Shown here one piece after another: positions 1-5,675 of a stretch of 6,781 nt of DNA. The position numbers and the translations under genes were made by a program. Below the pieces are notes generated by a model that saw nothing but the letters and a program-made list of their open reading frames with translations, searched no databases and had not been told where the DNA came from. Position 1 is the first letter of the stretch, and each line of letters starts with the position of its first letter. The stretch is from Rikenellaceae bacterium (GTDB taxonomy: Bacteria > Bacteroidota > Bacteroidia > Bacteroidales > Rikenellaceae): NCBI GenBank assembly GCA_020859745.1, contig JAJBVQ010000241.1, positions 1-6,781 of the forward strand, written 5' to 3'.

Positions 1-79
1 TGCCGTTCCGGCTTCCTCCTTGCGCCTCGGCCATTTAGGCGAGCCTAATGGCAACCCGGATGCGGCGTCGGTTCGGGCT

Positions 80-339
80 GCCCGCTGACGCGGAAACTTA
101 ATTTTGACCGTGAAATTAAAATGTAAGCGATGCATAGCATCGCATGTTTTGCCGTGATCTCCGTTGGGGCTGCTGTTAGGGTTTGCGTTACAATAGTTAA
201 CGGACGTTGCCCGTGTAGGGCAATCGATGATTGATTCAGAAAGACGCCCGTGGCCGTACATGGTAAACCATCCATGTACGGCCACGGGCGCCGTAAAATT
301 AATTATCGGGTTAAGATGTAAGTTTCCGCATCAGCGGGC
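80..339. repeat. 260-bp segment bounded by 21-bp inverted repeats
   Basis: Positions 80-100 and 319-339 are inverted copies matching at 20 of 21 bases; the one difference (C89 against A330) would be a G-U wobble in a minus-strand RNA. Eight further bases (51-58 and 339-346) also form an inverted match, with about 22 extra bases on the left side. The interior holds smaller hairpins and the 245-290 hairpin, and no gene. The shape fits either a small non-autonomous element of MITE type or the closing stem of a large folded RNA in the 3' region of the leftward META operon. I found no clean target-site duplication next to the arms, so the mobile-element reading is unproven. Confidence 0.5.
245..290 (-). 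terminator. Strong 19-bp hairpin, possible terminator of the META lipoprotein operon
   Basis: Positions 245-263 pair perfectly with 272-290 (19 bp, mostly G/C) around an 8-base loop. The loop edge also offers a small alternative stem (260-263 with 268-271). Read on the minus strand, the hairpin is followed by the T-rich run TCTTTCT, and it lies about 115 bases past the stop codon of the upstream lipoprotein gene, so it could end that operon. The T-run is interrupted and the distance is long, so a role as an RNA-stability or protein-binding element is also possible. Confidence 0.45.
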
Positions 340-404
340 GGGTTGCAGCCTCCGTCCAGGATAGCGGCGACCTGACTCGCTTCGCGGATGTTAATCGTAA
401 AGTA

Positions 405-851
405 TTATTGCGCGGTTTTGGGGACAGCCTTCAGCAGAGCCACTAGGTTTCCGTCCGCGTCCAGCATCAGAAGGCGTTCGCCTTCGATCTTGAGCCGTTT
501 GATATTGCTCAGCTCCCGCGTGAAACCATCTTCGATTTCCGTGTCCGGGCAGAACTTGCGCGTAGCGCCCGCGTTGCTGATCTCGATATTGTGCTCCGCA
601 TCCTTGAACAGGCTGTAGCCCGCAAAGAAATTGTTGCACGGCGCCTGGCCGTAGATCATCTTTTTCTCCGCATCGAACGTGAGCGTCACCGCCTTGTCCG
701 TCGGCACCGCCTCGCCCCGGAACTCGATCAGCCGCCAGTTGTCCGCCTCCAGGTTGGCGATCTTCGGGCTGCCCTTGCGGCACGCGCAGCAAGAACTGAG
801 GACTACGGCAGCCAGCGCGACGGCCGCCCAGGTAAACGTTTTCTTCATCAT
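405..851 (-). CDS. META-domain (HslJ-like) lipoprotein, copy A
   Basis: A 148-residue protein with a lipoprotein signal: a basic start, a hydrophobic stretch at about 7-18 and a lipobox LSSC with the lipidated cysteine at 21. The rest is one META domain: a tryptophan-containing first strand (W39), the segment TLTFD (56-60), the hallmark PCNNFFAGY (71-79) and a second conserved cysteine in FCPDTEIE (100-107). Cys72 and Cys101 may form a disulfide, as they are the only two outside the lipobox region. META domains also occur in E. coli HslJ, a heat-induced protein linked to novobiocin resistance; the molecular function is unknown. It should be anchored to a membrane facing the periplasm or exterior. 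It lies 13 bases after its paralogue and is probably co-transcribed. The start could be either of two adjacent ATGs (851 or 848). Confidence 0.85.
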   Translation of the reverse strand: MMKKTFTWAAVALAAVVLSSCCACRKGSPKIANLEADNWRLIEFRGEAVPTDKAVTLTFDAEKKMIYGQAPCNNFFAGYSLFKDAEHNIEISNAGATRKFCPDTEIEDGFTRELSNIKRLKIEGERLLMLDADGNLVALLKAVPKTAQ

Positions 852-864
852 AGGGTCGGTTATG

Positions 865-1314
865 TTAATGTTTTTTTTGGGTCATGCTGGCCGGGATGAA
901 CATCAGGGTCACCTCCCCGGTGCTGTCCATCAGCAGCAGCTGCTTGTGGCGCACCGCATAGCTGCGCACCTCCTTCAGTTTTTCGATGTACTCCCGCTCC
1001 AGGTCGCCGTGCGGGCACAGCGCCAGCGTCATTCCCTCGATGGTGATATCTATCCGGCGAACCGAGTCGTTCTCTTTGGTCGTATAGCTTCCGAAGTAAC
1101 TGTTGCAGCAAGTGAACCCCTGCACCTGGCCGTCGCTGAGGAACTCGATGGACGGGGAACCTTCCCGCATGGACTCCCCTCTCGGCATCGAGGAACTGTC
1201 TGCGGCGTCCGGAACGACCCATAAGTCGCTGTCCAGCACCAGCGGCGACTCACTGACACTTTTGCACGCCGCGAGGGAGGCGGCGGCCAAAATTGCAGTT
1301 GCGATTCTGATCAT
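865..1314 (-). CDS. META-domain-like lipoprotein, copy B
   Basis: A 149-residue protein and the first gene of the operon. I chose the ATG at 1314 because it gives a compact lipoprotein signal (MIRI, hydrophobic run, lipobox LAAC with Cys17). The frame stays open to an ATG at 1377, but that start would put 21 odd residues before the signal and would lie upstream of the promoter. The domain resembles copy A: TCCNSYFGSY (68-77) matches the CNNFFAGY motif, and LCPHGDLE (99-106) matches the second cysteine motif. It is more diverged, with an extra cysteine (Cys69-Cys70) and a serine-rich linker near 40-42. Role unknown; like other META proteins it is probably involved in envelope or stress functions, which is inference from the family. 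Confidence 0.8.
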   Translation of the reverse strand: MIRIATAILAAASLAACKSVSESPLVLDSDLWVVPDAADSSSMPRGESMREGSPSIEFLSDGQVQGFTCCNSYFGSYTTKENDSVRRIDITIEGMTLALCPHGDLEREYIEKLKEVRSYAVRHKQLLLMDSTGEVTLMFIPASMTQKKH

Positions 1315-1333
1315 ATTTCCGTTATTTTGCACA

Positions 1334-1366
1334 CAAAGGTAAGGCTTTGACCTACTATAAACCAAA
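1334..1366 (-). promoter_or_regulatory. Bacteroidetes-type promoter for the META lipoprotein operon
   Basis: On the minus strand, TACCTTTG (1341 down to 1334) matches the Bacteroidetes -7 consensus TAnnTTTG exactly. A TTTG (1366 down to 1363) lies 21 bases upstream, in the position expected of the -33 box. The -7 box is about 20 bases before the ATG at 1314, leaving a short 5' leader. This also supports starting the gene at 1314 instead of 1377. Confidence 0.6.
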
Positions 1367-1390
1367 ATTAGTACCAAAGAACGTCATAGG

Positions 1391-1771
1391 ATGAAAAAAA
1401 TTATCGCCACCGCCGAGGCCCCCGCGGCCGTCGGACCCTACAGCCAGGCCGTCGAAGCCGGCGGAACCCTCTATATCTCAGGTCAGTTGCCCATCGATCC
1501 CGCCACCAAATCGATGCCCGACGGCGTCAAAGCGCAGACCGAACAAAGCCTGAAAAATATCGCGGCCATACTCGAAAAAGCCGGATATACCAAAAACGAC
1601 GTGGTCAAATCGACCGTTTTGTTGCAGAATATCGCCGATTTCGGCGCCATGAACGAAGTGTACGCCGCATTCTACACCGAGAACCCGCCCGCGCGGGTCG
1701 CTTACGAAGTGGCCGCGCTGCCGCTGGGGGCGCTGGTCGAGATCGAAACCGTCGCCGTTAAAGCCGAATAG
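1391..1771 (+). CDS. ridA: RidA, reactive enamine/imine deaminase
   Basis: A 126-residue protein of the YjgF/YER057c/UK114 family, full length for this group. RidA is a small cytosolic trimer that hydrolyses reactive 2-aminoacrylate and related enamines/imines released by PLP enzymes such as threonine dehydratase, giving 2-ketoacids and ammonia. Visible hallmarks are GPYSQA (15-20) with the active-site tyrosine, ISGQLPID (29-36), the NPPAR segment with the conserved substrate-carboxylate-binding arginine (Arg102), and VEIETVAV near the end with the expected acidic residue at 118-120. It is divergent from the META operon, sharing a 76-base intergenic region, and has its own terminator downstream. 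A weak AGG precedes the ATG; no strong ribosome binding site or clear promoter is visible. Confidence 0.95.
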   Translation: MKKIIATAEAPAAVGPYSQAVEAGGTLYISGQLPIDPATKSMPDGVKAQTEQSLKNIAAILEKAGYTKNDVVKSTVLLQNIADFGAMNEVYAAFYTENPPARVAYEVAALPLGALVEIETVAVKAE

Positions 1772-1797
1772 GGGCGGCACGGACGGTTCCTAACGGT

Positions 1798-1834
1798 GGG
1801 TTTCCTGCGGTTATCCTGCGGGAAACCCTTTTTT
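1798..1834 (+). terminator. Rho-independent terminator after ridA
   Basis: GGGTTTCC (1798-1805) pairs with GGAAACCC (1821-1828), with partial extra pairing inside, followed directly by six T (1829-1834). It lies 27 bases past the ridA stop codon. The T-run also pairs with an A-run further on (see the inverted repeat at 1829-1855). Confidence 0.8.
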
Positions 1835-1855
1835 GTCACCGAAAGTGACAAAAAA
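1829..1855. repeat. 11-bp inverted repeat overlapping the ridA terminator
   Basis: TTTTTTGTCAC (1829-1839) and GTGACAAAAAA (1845-1855) are perfect inverted copies around a 5-base loop. The first arm is the T-run of the preceding terminator, so the two structures lie directly end to end and share the U-tract. It lies 39 bases before the thioredoxin-like gene and may serve as part of its leader, or simply strengthen termination. Confidence 0.6.
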
Positions 1856-1893
1856 GGAATCGTTTTTGCTATGACCGCTCTGCGGACCGTAAT

Positions 1894-2268
1894 ATGGTAG
1901 TCATGAAACTGAAAGAACTGACCGAATCCGAGTTGCAGAACGTGATTGAGCCGTGCTCCGAAGCGCCCGGCGTGTGGAGGCCGGTGGGCGGAAGGCCGGC
2001 CGTGCTGGATTTTTACGTGCCCTGGTGCAAACCTTGCCAGGCGCTGGTGCCTTTTTTGGAAGAGGTGGCCGACGAATATGCCGGGCGGGTCGATTTCTAC
2101 ACCGTCAATATCGACAAAGAGCGGCGAGTGGCCGTGCGTTTCAAGGTACGGCACGTCCCGGCGATGGCGTTCCTCCCCCTCGAAGGCTCCTGCCGGCTCG
2201 AAATCGGGGCGATGACCAAGGCGGCGATGCGCGAAGCGTTGGACAAACTCCTGTACGGTAACAAATAA
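1894..2268 (+). CDS. Thioredoxin-like protein with CKPC active site
   Basis: A 124-residue thioredoxin-fold protein. The active site is PWCKPC (43-48), variant CKPC compared with the classical CGPC of thioredoxin. The preceding strand is AVLDFYV (36-42). NIDKERRVAVRFKVRHVPAM (72-91) carries the usual 'present-run-then-cis-proline' pattern, with cis-Pro89. Cys21 and Cys100 are additional. No signal peptide is seen, so it should act in the cytoplasm as a disulfide reductase. The start may be ATG 1894 or ATG 1903 (MKLKEL); the latter sits nearer the usual thioredoxin N-terminus. It ends 4 bases before the DoxDA gene and is surely in the same operon, so it may supply or remove electrons for that redox protein; that partnership is inference. 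Confidence 0.9.
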   Translation: MVVMKLKELTESELQNVIEPCSEAPGVWRPVGGRPAVLDFYVPWCKPCQALVPFLEEVADEYAGRVDFYTVNIDKERRVAVRFKVRHVPAMAFLPLEGSCRLEIGAMTKAAMREALDKLLYGNK

Positions 2269-2272
2269 GCGA

Positions 2273-2881
2273 ATGGAATGGTATGAAAAACGGGAAGCGG
2301 CCCGGGCTTACGCCGTAGCCGGCACTTTCTCGCTGGCCCTGAGGGTCGTGGTCGGATGGACCTACTTCTCCGCCTTCTGGCGGCGGGTGGTGCTGGAAAA
2401 CAAGCTCATCCCGGACGATCCGGGGTATATCGGCGAAAAGTTCAACCATTTCCTGCCGCACTCCATCGGCATCCGGCCCCTGATCGAGTACCTGGTCTCC
2501 ACGCCCGACGCGCTGTGGTGGGCCATGGTCGTCTTCACCATCGTCGAAGGGGTCGTGGGGTTGCTCTTTATGTTCGGGCTTTTCACCCGGCTGATGAGCG
2601 TCGGCGTGACCCTGCTGGCCCTCGGCATCCTGCTCGGCTCCGGGTGGATCGGGACGACCTGCCTCGACGAGTGGCAGATCGGGATCCTGGGCGTGGCCGC
2701 CGGGTTCACTATTTTTCTTACAGGCGGGGGCCGGTTCTCGCTGGATCGGATGTGGGTGCGGCGGATGCCCCGGTTGGCCGAGCGGAGATGGTTCCCGTGG
2801 CTCGCTTCCGGGCCTTTGGGGCTCAACATGCGCCAAATCGGGCGCGTGTCGGCTGTTGGCGCGGTTTGCGCCGCAGCCTGA
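2273..2881 (+). CDS. DoxD-like membrane half of the split gene
   Basis: As it stands this frame gives 202 residues ending at TGA 2879-2881. Probable membrane helices are at about 16-37, 82-104, 107-126 and 134-152; a fifth begins at 189-202 and is cut off by the frameshift. The pattern (short helical bundle, FGLFTR between helices 2 and 3, GTTCLDEWQ before helix 4) is that of the DoxD/DoxX-related quinone-linked membrane proteins. Whether this half is stable alone is unknown. Confidence 0.8.
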   Translation: MEWYEKREAARAYAVAGTFSLALRVVVGWTYFSAFWRRVVLENKLIPDDPGYIGEKFNHFLPHSIGIRPLIEYLVSTPDALWWAMVVFTIVEGVVGLLFMFGLFTRLMSVGVTLLALGILLGSGWIGTTCLDEWQIGILGVAAGFTIFLTGGGRFSLDRMWVRRMPRLAERRWFPWLASGPLGLNMRQIGRVSAVGAVCAAA

Positions 2882-3309
2882 CGCTGTATACCAATCAAGT
2901 TTTCCACGGCGGCGTTTGGGGGCCGTTGCATAACAAGTCGGTACGGCCCGTGGTCGAGCTGACGGACGCTGCGATCGGGAACGGGCAGCTCGCCTTCACC
3001 GTGAACCGGGTCGAAGGGGCGGACGTTTACGGCTCGTTCCTGATCGGGGTCGAGTTGAGGGATGCGGCGGGAAAAACGGTACTATCCCGCGACGGCGAGG
3101 CGCTGGCGCGGTTCCCGGAGGCGGATATCGCCAACGTATATGTCGCCCGCGTGATGCCGGGCAAGCACAGTCTGGTGATCCCGCTGGGGGCCAAGGCGCG
3201 GCTGATGCTGCGAGATGATATTTTGCAGGCGTTGCCGCCCGGACGGTACGAATTGGTGCTGACGGACGTCAGCGGCCTGACGTGGCGCAGCGGCGTCGAA
3301 GTCCGGTAA
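2878..3309 (+). CDS. DoxA-like half of the split gene (no start of its own)
   Basis: This frame continues the protein for 143 residues to TAA 3307-3309. It begins with the end of a hydrophobic segment and the DoxA hallmark YTNQVFHGGVWGPLHNKSV, followed by a beta-rich domain with no cysteine, probably periplasmic. No good start codon with a ribosome binding site lies at the boundary; the same frame is open back to an ATG at 2356, but that stretch reads as nonsense compared with DoxD. It is therefore best treated as the 3' part of the frameshifted gene. Confidence 0.75.
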   Translation: MTLYTNQVFHGGVWGPLHNKSVRPVVELTDAAIGNGQLAFTVNRVEGADVYGSFLIGVELRDAAGKTVLSRDGEALARFPEADIANVYVARVMPGKHSLVIPLGAKARLMLRDDILQALPPGRYELVLTDVSGLTWRSGVEVR

Positions 3310-3316
3310 AACGAAA

Positions 3317-3350
3317 CGGCGGGCATCTTCATTCGAGAAGATGCCCGCCG
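3317..3350. terminator. Bidirectional terminator between DoxDA and mdh
   Basis: A perfect 14-bp stem (3317-3330 with 3337-3350) surrounds the 6-base loop ATTCGA. It lies 7 bases past the DoxDA stop and 26 bases past the mdh stop on the opposite strand. On the minus strand it is followed by CGTTTCGTTTTA, a fair T-rich tail; on the plus strand the tail CTTGTTAT is weaker. It most likely ends both convergent transcripts. Confidence 0.8.
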
Positions 3351-3376
3351 CCTTGTTATCCCCGTTCGGGGAACCG

Positions 3377-4378
3377 CTATTTCAGGTTCGCGTTGAGGGT
3401 TTTCCATTCCGGGATCGCCGGGATGATGCCCATCGCGATCACCTCGTCGCGCAGTTTGCACAGGTGGTCGTAGCTCTGCTTCAGCGCCTCGGTCTCCTCC
3501 GCCGTGCCGTGCGGCACCTTGTAGTGAGCGCCGTCCTTGTCGATCGTGGTCTCCATCGCCATCATGATGTGGTCGAAGCCCCCTTCCGAAACATAGACCC
3601 CCGCCGGCCAGCGGAACGGCGCGCCGCCCATCGCCGCGCGGATCATCTCCACCGACACGTAAGCCGGGCTTTGGAACGACGAGCGGCCGCGCAGGTCGAT
3701 GATCCGCTTGCCGCCTTGGATCACGTGCTGGCGGATCGCCGCCCATTGCTCGTCGCTCAGGGCCGGGGTGCCGACCAGGGAGGTCAGCGGTTTGCCTTCC
3801 ACTTTCGTGGTCGAGGCGAAAACGGCCATCTGTTCGCCATGGCCCCCGTAGGTGCGGGCGTCGGTCACTTTGTCGTGCGCGATGCCGAAATGCTGGGCCA
3901 GCGCCGTGCGCAGGCGTGTGCTGTCCAGCGCCGCCAGGGTGCTCACCTGTGACGGCTTGAGGCCGGAGTAGAGCAGGGTAATGAGGCCCGTGATGTCGGC
4001 CGGGTTGAAGATCACCACCACGTGCTTCACGTCCGGACAGTAGGTACGGATGTCCTTGCCGAACTGCGCGGCGATTTCGGCGTTGCCTTTGAGCAGGTCT
4101 TCGCGGGTCATGCCGGCCTTGCGGGCCGCCCCGCCCGACGAGATGATGTACTTAGCCCCTTTGAGCGCCTCCTTGATGTCGCTGGTCCAGGTCAGGTTGA
4201 TGCCGTCGAAGCCGCAGTGGTACATCTCTTCGGCCATCCCCTCGAGGGCGGGCGCGAAGGGGTCGTAGGCGCAGATGTTGGGGGTCAGGCCCATCATTAT
4301 GGCGGTCTGTACCATGTTGGAGCCGATCATGCCGGCGGCGCCCACGATGGTGAGCTTTTCGTCTGTCAGGAAGTTCAT
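3377..4378 (-). CDS. mdh: Malate dehydrogenase
   Basis: A 333-residue LDH/MDH-family enzyme that interconverts malate and oxaloacetate with NAD in the cytoplasm. Visible are the dinucleotide-binding loop GAAGMIGSN (13-21), an aspartate after strand 2 (Asp39) favouring NAD over NADP, and the substrate arginines Arg86 and Arg92 in ARKAGMTREDLL (85-96), spaced as in other MDHs. NPAD (125-128), the catalytic pair Asp152 (LDSTR) with substrate Arg155, and His180 (GGHGEQM) complete the site. In gut Bacteroidetes MDH works in the fumarate-reducing branch that makes succinate and propionate. The chain is about 20 residues longer than the usual 310-315, and the N-terminal loop GAAGMIG differs from the GAGNVG typical of common Bacteroides MDH. 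Start ATG 4378 follows an A/T-rich leader; no clear promoter is visible. Confidence 0.92.
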   Translation of the reverse strand: MNFLTDEKLTIVGAAGMIGSNMVQTAIMMGLTPNICAYDPFAPALEGMAEEMYHCGFDGINLTWTSDIKEALKGAKYIISSGGAARKAGMTREDLLKGNAEIAAQFGKDIRTYCPDVKHVVVIFNPADITGLITLLYSGLKPSQVSTLAALDSTRLRTALAQHFGIAHDKVTDARTYGGHGEQMAVFASTTKVEGKPLTSLVGTPALSDEQWAAIRQHVIQGGKRIIDLRGRSSFQSPAYVSVEMIRAAMGGAPFRWPAGVYVSEGGFDHIMMAMETTIDKDGAHYKVPHGTAEETEALKQSYDHLCKLRDEVIAMGIIPAIPEWKTLNANLK

Positions 4379-4432
4379 AGGTGTATGTATTAAGTTTTAA
4401 ATCTTGCGTACCGGTTGTGGTTTGTCGTTTTT

Positions 4433-4560
4433 GAGCCGCGCCCCCGGGCGGACGCCGGAGGCGTCTGGCGCGGCTCACTGCCGGAAACCGGCAGAATCTG
4501 CGGCTCGTAGAGCCGTGCGGGCCGCAGCCTCCCCCCGCGGAGGTCCGGTGCCGCGGGCAC
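4433..4560. repeat. Run of five hairpins between the YeiH gene and mdh
   Basis: In 128 bases there are five consecutive inverted repeats. First, a 10-bp perfect stem (4433-4442 with 4467-4476) encloses a 6-bp hairpin (4451-4456 with 4460-4465). Then come a 7-bp stem with AAA loop (4478-4484 with 4488-4494), a 6-bp stem with GTA loop (4501-4506 with 4510-4515, inside an alternative 7-bp pairing 4498-4504 with 4521-4527), a 5-bp stem (4528-4532 with 4539-4543), and a 5-bp stem with GCG loop (4548-4552 with 4556-4560). None is followed by a T-run on either strand, so they do not look like ordinary terminators. Placement is downstream of yeiH and upstream of mdh in the direction of transcription. 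Confidence 0.6.
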
Positions 4561-4616
4561 ACCGTCAGAGCTGTAACTACCCCTACCGCAGGCTGCGACC
4601 GGTTTATATGAATTTG

Positions 4617-5675
4617 CTACATCAGCCACGGCGCGGCGTACTTCGCCAGCAGCCAGCCCCCCGCCATCAGCCAGATGAAAAGTATCGTGGCCAGCACGAA
4701 CGGCTTGAAGCCCGCCTTTTTGAACTTCTCGATGCTGGTCTCCGCCCCGAGCGCCGTCATGGCCATCGTCAGCAGGAAAACGTCCAGCTTCTTGATCCAG
4801 TCGATCACCCCGGCAGGCAGCAGGCCGAACGAGTTGAACGCGATCACCCCGAGGAACCCGATGGCGAACCACGGGATCGACACCTTTCCCTTTTCGGAGT
4901 CCGTCGCCGACACGCTTCCGCGTTTTTGCAACTTTCGGGCCCGCACGCGCGAGATCGTGAAGCTGATAATGAGCAGTACCGGCACCAGCAGGATCACGCG
5001 GATCATCTTGACGATAATGGCCGTATCGGCGACCTCCTGTCCCATGGCATTTCCCGCGCCGACCACATGGGCCACTTCGTGCAGGGTCGAGCCGGTGTAC
5101 AGCCCCATCTGCGCCGGGTCGAGCCCGAGCACGCCGCTGCGATAGAGGGCTGGGTAGATGAACATGGCCAGCGTCCCGAAGATCACCACCGTGGATACCG
5201 CCACAGCGGTCTTGTAGGGTTTGGTGCGGATCGTGGCCTCGGCGCCGAGGACGGCAGCCGCACCGCAGATGCCGCTCCCGACCGAGGTCAGCAGGGCGAT
5301 GCCTTTGTCCATCCGGAGCAGCCGGCCGACCAGGATGCCGCCGTATATGGTTACCGTAACGACGATGGCGTCGATCACGATGGCGGGCAGCCCGACTTTT
5401 ACGATGTCCTGGAAGGTGAGGTTGAAGCCGTAGAGGATGATCCCCAGCCGCAGCAGCTGTTTGGAGCAGAACAAGATGCCGGGCACCCAGGTTGCGGGCA
5501 GCCGGTTTCGGAGGCTGTTGGCGTAGAGCATCCCCAGTACGATGCCAACGATCAGGGGGCTGAACGACAGGCTCCGCACCAGTTCGGTCTCGGCGATCCA
5601 GAAGGCTGCGCACGAGAAGAGGGCGATCAGCAGGATGCCGTGGAGCATGTTGCCCCGGTGTTCACTGATTTTCAT
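4617..5675 (-). CDS. YeiH/UPF0324-family transporter, putative sulfate exporter
   Basis: A 352-residue integral membrane protein of normal length for the YeiH (UPF0324) family, annotated in databases as putative sulfate exporter; direct evidence for the substrate is thin. About ten hydrophobic segments are visible, for example near 11-29, 39-52, 94-119, 155-175, 219-241, 268-287, 297-311 and 326-344. Family motifs are QLLRLGIILYGFNLTFQDI (73-91), GSGICGAAAVLGAEATI (133-149), TGSTLHEVAHVVGAGNA (194-210), a charged cytoplasmic loop at 243-264 and MTALGAETS (306-314) before KAGFKPF. The start ATG 5675 is chosen; a second ATG at 5648 is possible. It sits inner-membrane and may relieve sulfur oxyanion excess; a link to the DoxDA operon 1.3 kb away is inference only. 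Confidence 0.88.
   Translation of the reverse strand: MKISEHRGNMLHGILLIALFSCAAFWIAETELVRSLSFSPLIVGIVLGMLYANSLRNRLPATWVPGILFCSKQLLRLGIILYGFNLTFQDIVKVGLPAIVIDAIVVTVTIYGGILVGRLLRMDKGIALLTSVGSGICGAAAVLGAEATIRTKPYKTAVAVSTVVIFGTLAMFIYPALYRSGVLGLDPAQMGLYTGSTLHEVAHVVGAGNAMGQEVADTAIIVKMIRVILLVPVLLIISFTISRVRARKLQKRGSVSATDSEKGKVSIPWFAIGFLGVIAFNSFGLLPAGVIDWIKKLDVFLLTMAMTALGAETSIEKFKKAGFKPFVLATILFIWLMAGGWLLAKYAAPWLM

Larger units (their letters stand above)
1..404. other. Gene-free, hairpin-rich region at the left edge
   Basis: I see no gene here that I would defend. The region lies downstream of the META lipoprotein operon, which is transcribed leftwards. It contains several inverted repeats: an imperfect hairpin at 30-52 (one bulged base, CGAG loop), a 7-bp A/T-rich stem at 98-104 with 113-119, a 7-bp stem with ATA loop at 127-143, a 6-bp stem at 207-212 with 218-223, and two larger structures listed separately. 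A 76-codon open frame on the minus strand (45-275) overlaps the largest hairpin and resembles no protein I know. On the minus strand an ATG at 34-32 opens a frame running off the left edge, too short to judge. Confidence 0.6.
2273..3309 (+). pseudogene. DoxD-DoxA fusion (thiosulfate:quinone oxidoreductase-like), frameshifted
   Basis: Two open frames together encode one protein that is normally continuous. DoxD homology (membrane subunit) fills 2273-2878 and DoxA homology fills 2878-3309, but they are one base out of register. Inserting one C into the run at 2877-2878 (GCAGCCTGACG to GCAGCCCTGACG) would give an uninterrupted 345-residue protein reading AVCAAALTLYTNQVFHGGVW across the join. In the archaeon Acidianus DoxD and DoxA are separate subunits that oxidise thiosulfate to tetrathionate and pass electrons to quinone; as I recall, Bacteroides species carry them fused. 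No heptamer slippery site is present at the join. The gene is either a recent pseudogene, a real split into two products, or carries a sequencing error; both halves look otherwise intact, which favours a very recent change or an error. Confidence 0.8.

Noticed and set aside
45..275. 76-codon minus-strand open frame at the left edge
   Set aside because: It runs through the inverted-repeat element and shows no recognisable motif, signal or promoter.
308..404. In-frame 33-codon open stretch after the stop of META copy A
   Set aside because: The META domain is already complete at the stop, and one arm of the inverted repeat lies inside the stretch.
1871..1900. Nine-codon open frame overlapping the thioredoxin-like start (possible leader peptide)
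   Set aside because: No ribosome binding site and no codon bias typical of attenuation leaders.
2870..2890. Programmed -1 frameshift at the DoxD-DoxA junction
   Set aside because: No slippery heptamer: re-pairing of the GCC codon one base back (AGC) would be poor.
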